Of a DNA stretch of 64,000 nt, positions 60,974 to 64,000 are shown piece after piece (position 1 is the first letter of the stretch; the number at the start of each line of letters is the position of its first letter). The position numbers and the translations under genes were made by a program. The notes beneath the pieces were generated by a model. It was not told where the DNA came from. It ran no database searches and saw nothing but the letters and a program-made list of their open reading frames with translations. The stretch covers positions 868,001 through 932,000 of the forward strand of contig NW_020194552.1 in NCBI RefSeq assembly GCF_002865645.1. The letters are read 5' to 3'. Source of the DNA: Hyaloscypha bicolor E. Taxonomy: Eukaryota > Ascomycota > Leotiomycetes > Helotiales > Hyaloscyphaceae.

Positions 60974-63900
60974 TTTTACTAGCTATTTATAAAAGAAATA
61001 GATATTATTTTTTCTTCGAATATATTAATTGGGCCTTTCTCTTTCTAATATACTATAAATTCAATAATTAATACTTGAATTTATTTAGTAAGCTCGGGTT
61101 TGAGATTATAAATATAAATACCGTTTTCTATTATAATTTCGGGAATATTTAATAGCTTTAAGATATTAATTATAGGGCTATTATTAGAGAAGTCCTGAGA
61201 ATTAAAAACTTTCTTATATTAGGTCTTCTCTATTATCTTTAGGTTTTATACTAGGTAATAGTCTTTTTTCTCGAATTTTATTACTATTCCGAATTTAGTC
61301 TTTACTAGAATCTTTCTTGCTTTATTAAAAGAATTTATAACTATAATAAAGTTTATATACTCTATAATAGTACTATAAGTACTATTATAGGAAGCTTTAA
61401 ATATATAGCTATATTTCTTTAGTAATAATATATATATTAAGGAAATAGTAATTATAGATTTCGGAAAAATAATAATTATCTTTATAATTAATACCTTATA
61501 TATAATATATTTGCCCTTATAATAAATAATAATCGGGGCTATTAGATTCTTATAAATACTAATAATAATCTTATTCTTTTTTAAATTAATAATAGTACTA
61601 TAAGAATATAAGAATTTATTACCTAAAAGTAGATAAGACTTAAGATTCTTAGTAATTCAAGCTCTAATAATTACTTTTCCGAGAGTATTCTAGCTATTAA
61701 TTTTATTAAATATATATAATATAAATATTACTAGCTCATATAACTTTAGCCTAGATCTAATTTCTTTTACTATTATAGATTATTCTATATTAATACTAAT
61801 ATCCGGATATCCTATAAGCCAATTCCTATTTATAAAAGATCGGAAATATTCTATATTAGTATAGATTTTATATTTTTTCCCGTCTATAATAAACTATATA
61901 TTAAATATAGAATATATATATCCGGAAATAGATATACTAGTTAATTCGATTAGTAAAGTATTAATTATATTAGGAACCTTGGGAATTAATATATTAGAAT
62001 AGAAATAACCTAGAAATACTAGAAAAATAGCTTATATTCTATTCTAGGAAAAGGGTTCTATATTATAGGAACTCAAATAAGAAAGTAATTCCTAATATTA
62101 GGAATTGGATTCTTATTAGGAATCTTGGGGAATTTATTTGGATTTAATATTATATGAATTTATATAAATATATTTAAAGAGCTTATTATAAGACGGGAAA
62201 GGTTCCTAGTACTTCTAATATATAAGTTCTTTAGGAACTATATAGTTAATAGCTAGGTAAATCTCATTTTCGGATTTACTAGTTTCGAATTACTTTTCCT
62301 TAGTAAAAAGATATATTTCCTTATTAATAAAATATCTATTTTTTTCTAATTTCTTATTATATTAATTTCTATATTTCTCAGATATATTATAATAGTTATT
62401 TTCTATAAAGTTTATCCTATTATAATATTTGAAATAGCAGAATCTATTACTATTCTATAGGAAGCTATTATTAAAGAAGCTAGATCCGTAATAAGACTTG
62501 CTATTTTAGGGCCCGTTTTATTTTTCCTATTCTTATATAAAACCTATTATTAGGGCTAATCTTGGTCTTGAAACTAGTAAAGGCTTTAGCTCAGGTTTCT
62601 TATTAGTATTAAATTAAGTCTTAGGTTTAAATTAAGAAATAAAAGAATATTAAGGTCTAAAATTTATATATAAAACGAAAGATCTAAATACTAGTCTAAA
62701 GTTTAGTCTTATTATAGGGTATTAGTAGATCTTATTTCTTATAATAATATTAAAATTAGTATTACCTCTTCTATTTTCCTATTAGAATAACTACTATTAG
62801 CTTTATCTATTACCTTAGAATTATAACTAGAAACCTAGTATATTCTTCTATAATTATAACTTTACTAATACTTTTTCTATAAAGCTACTAAGGGTAATAG
62901 TAAGTCCTGGACAGGAAATATAAATATAAAGCTCTAGATTAAGGTTATTATAGGCTTGGAAAAGCTACTAGATTATCTCTAGAAACTCGGTAGCTTTTAT
63001 ATATCTTATAATTATAGTAATATATAATTATATATCTTTTCCGAAATATATATTTTTCTTAGTAAATTATTTCTTTTATATTTTCCTTAATATTTCGTTT
63101 AGTATATCCTTAAATCTTTTAATTAGTATTATATACTAATTTTCTATATTATTTTATAAAAACTTAAAGCCGGTTTAATAAAGCTTATCTAACTTATTTA
63201 TATATTATACTAAGGCTTTATTATAAAGACAAAAAAACAGGTTCTATCTAATTATAGCTACTTATAGACCTATATTATTATCTTTAACTTAGTCTATAAA
63301 TATATAAATATTTCGCTAGTATATATTTATTTCTATTATAATATAATTATTTTTCTTATATAATTTATTAAGCTTTGGATTAAAGAAGCTAATATTTTAT
63401 AATTACTATCTTAAGTCTATAAAATCTTTATTAGAGTCTTATTATATATTCCTATTTCCGTTCCCGGAATATATACTATTATTATTTTATCCTGTATTTA
63501 ATACTTATATAGTCTATATAATTAATTAGACTATATTTTCTCATATATCTAGTATAAGGCCATTACTATTATTTCCGTTTCCGGTACTTCCCGGATTATT
63601 AGGATTTATATCCGGTATAGTAATATATATACCGGAACTAGAAGAAATACCTTTCCTTATAATTTCCTTTATAGTACTACTCTCGGGAATCTATTACTAG
63701 CTTTATAAATTACTTATATTAGGCAGGGAAATAATAAATGGTTTTACTATAGTAATAAATTATTATAGGGCTATATTAAAGGTATATTTACTATTAAGCC
63801 ACTTTATTAGAAAGAGATCGGGTTCGAGGAGTAATTAGAGTCTATTAGAATAACTAGACTATAACTCGGGAGTATATTCTCTTTCTGGATAATTATATAG

Positions 63901-64000
63901 GATTGCCTTAATTACTATTTGAGTCTCTGGGCTAATGAACTCTACGAGTTTGAGGTTTTTATTAATAATATTCTAAAGCTAGTATATAAGCTTAATAATA
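60974..64000 (-). mobile_element. Ty3/gypsy element on the minus strand, 5' part, RIP-degraded
   Basis: On the minus strand the sequence near 61020-61140 reads ENGIYIYNLKPELTK and EKGPINIFEEKIISI, the stretch that precedes the gypsy RT fingers. It continues the RT remnants found left of the insertion at 53153. Further right lies gag/protease-like sequence with many stops; no intact frame remains. The element runs off the window. Confidence 0.55.

Noticed and set aside
22132..64000. CRISPR arrays, plasmid origins or prokaryotic operons
   Set aside because: Introns, LTR elements and RIP show a fungal nuclear context; no direct repeats with regular spacers were seen.

Overview
The window is nuclear DNA of a filamentous ascomycete (Pezizomycotina; Leotiomycetes is my guess from gene content, not shown). 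The grounds are short 46-97 nt introns with GTAAGT-type donors and CTAAC/CTGAC branch sites, a secreted GH92 mannosidase, a SesA/NB-ARC/TPR receptor, 2EXR- and fungal-kinase-type proteins, and large AT-rich blocks of retrotransposons carrying C-to-T and G-to-A damage typical of RIP (repeat-induced point mutation).

Layout. 1-5.9 kb: a six-exon GH92 alpha-mannosidase on the minus strand, then a broken NAD-dependent epimerase relic. 5.9-8.9 kb: a tRNA-Phe gene with a second, intron-like insert in its D-loop, next to a decayed pogo-type DNA transposon and a MITE. 10-21.7 kb: a divergent pair, a SesA/NB-ARC/TPR NOD-like receptor (minus) and a seven-exon plus-strand model in which C2H2 zinc fingers, a protein kinase and a helical C-terminal region stay in one frame over 2,038 codons. 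A second copy of the MITE family lies between them. 22.1-32.1 kb: a tandem Ty1/copia array (LTR-internal-LTR-internal-LTR) with a perfect CCCAT target duplication; its centre is saturated with RIP and its outer edges are almost untouched. 32.6-37.5 kb: a small gene island with a second protein kinase, relics of a 4-coumarate-CoA-ligase-like enzyme and of a 2OG-Fe(II) dioxygenase, and a complete GFA/CENP-V family gene. 37.9-64 kb: a nest of RIP-degraded Ty3/gypsy elements. An 8.0-kb plus-strand chromovirus lies at 40617-48622, a minus-strand gypsy element occupies about 48.6-53.15 and 60.97-64.0 kb, and a younger 7.8-kb plus-strand chromovirus (53154-60973) is inserted into it.

How it fits together. 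The GC-balanced islands hold the host genes and the AT-rich blocks hold almost only dead transposons. The receptor and kinase genes are the sort of accessory, probably non-self-recognition, genes often found beside such blocks. The most unusual signals are the tRNA-Phe D-loop insert with spliceosomal-intron consensus sites, the fused zinc finger-kinase gene model, and an antisense reading frame with its own TATA box between pol and the 3' LTR of the youngest gypsy element.

All splice sites were placed by eye from frame continuity and consensus; no homology search was run.
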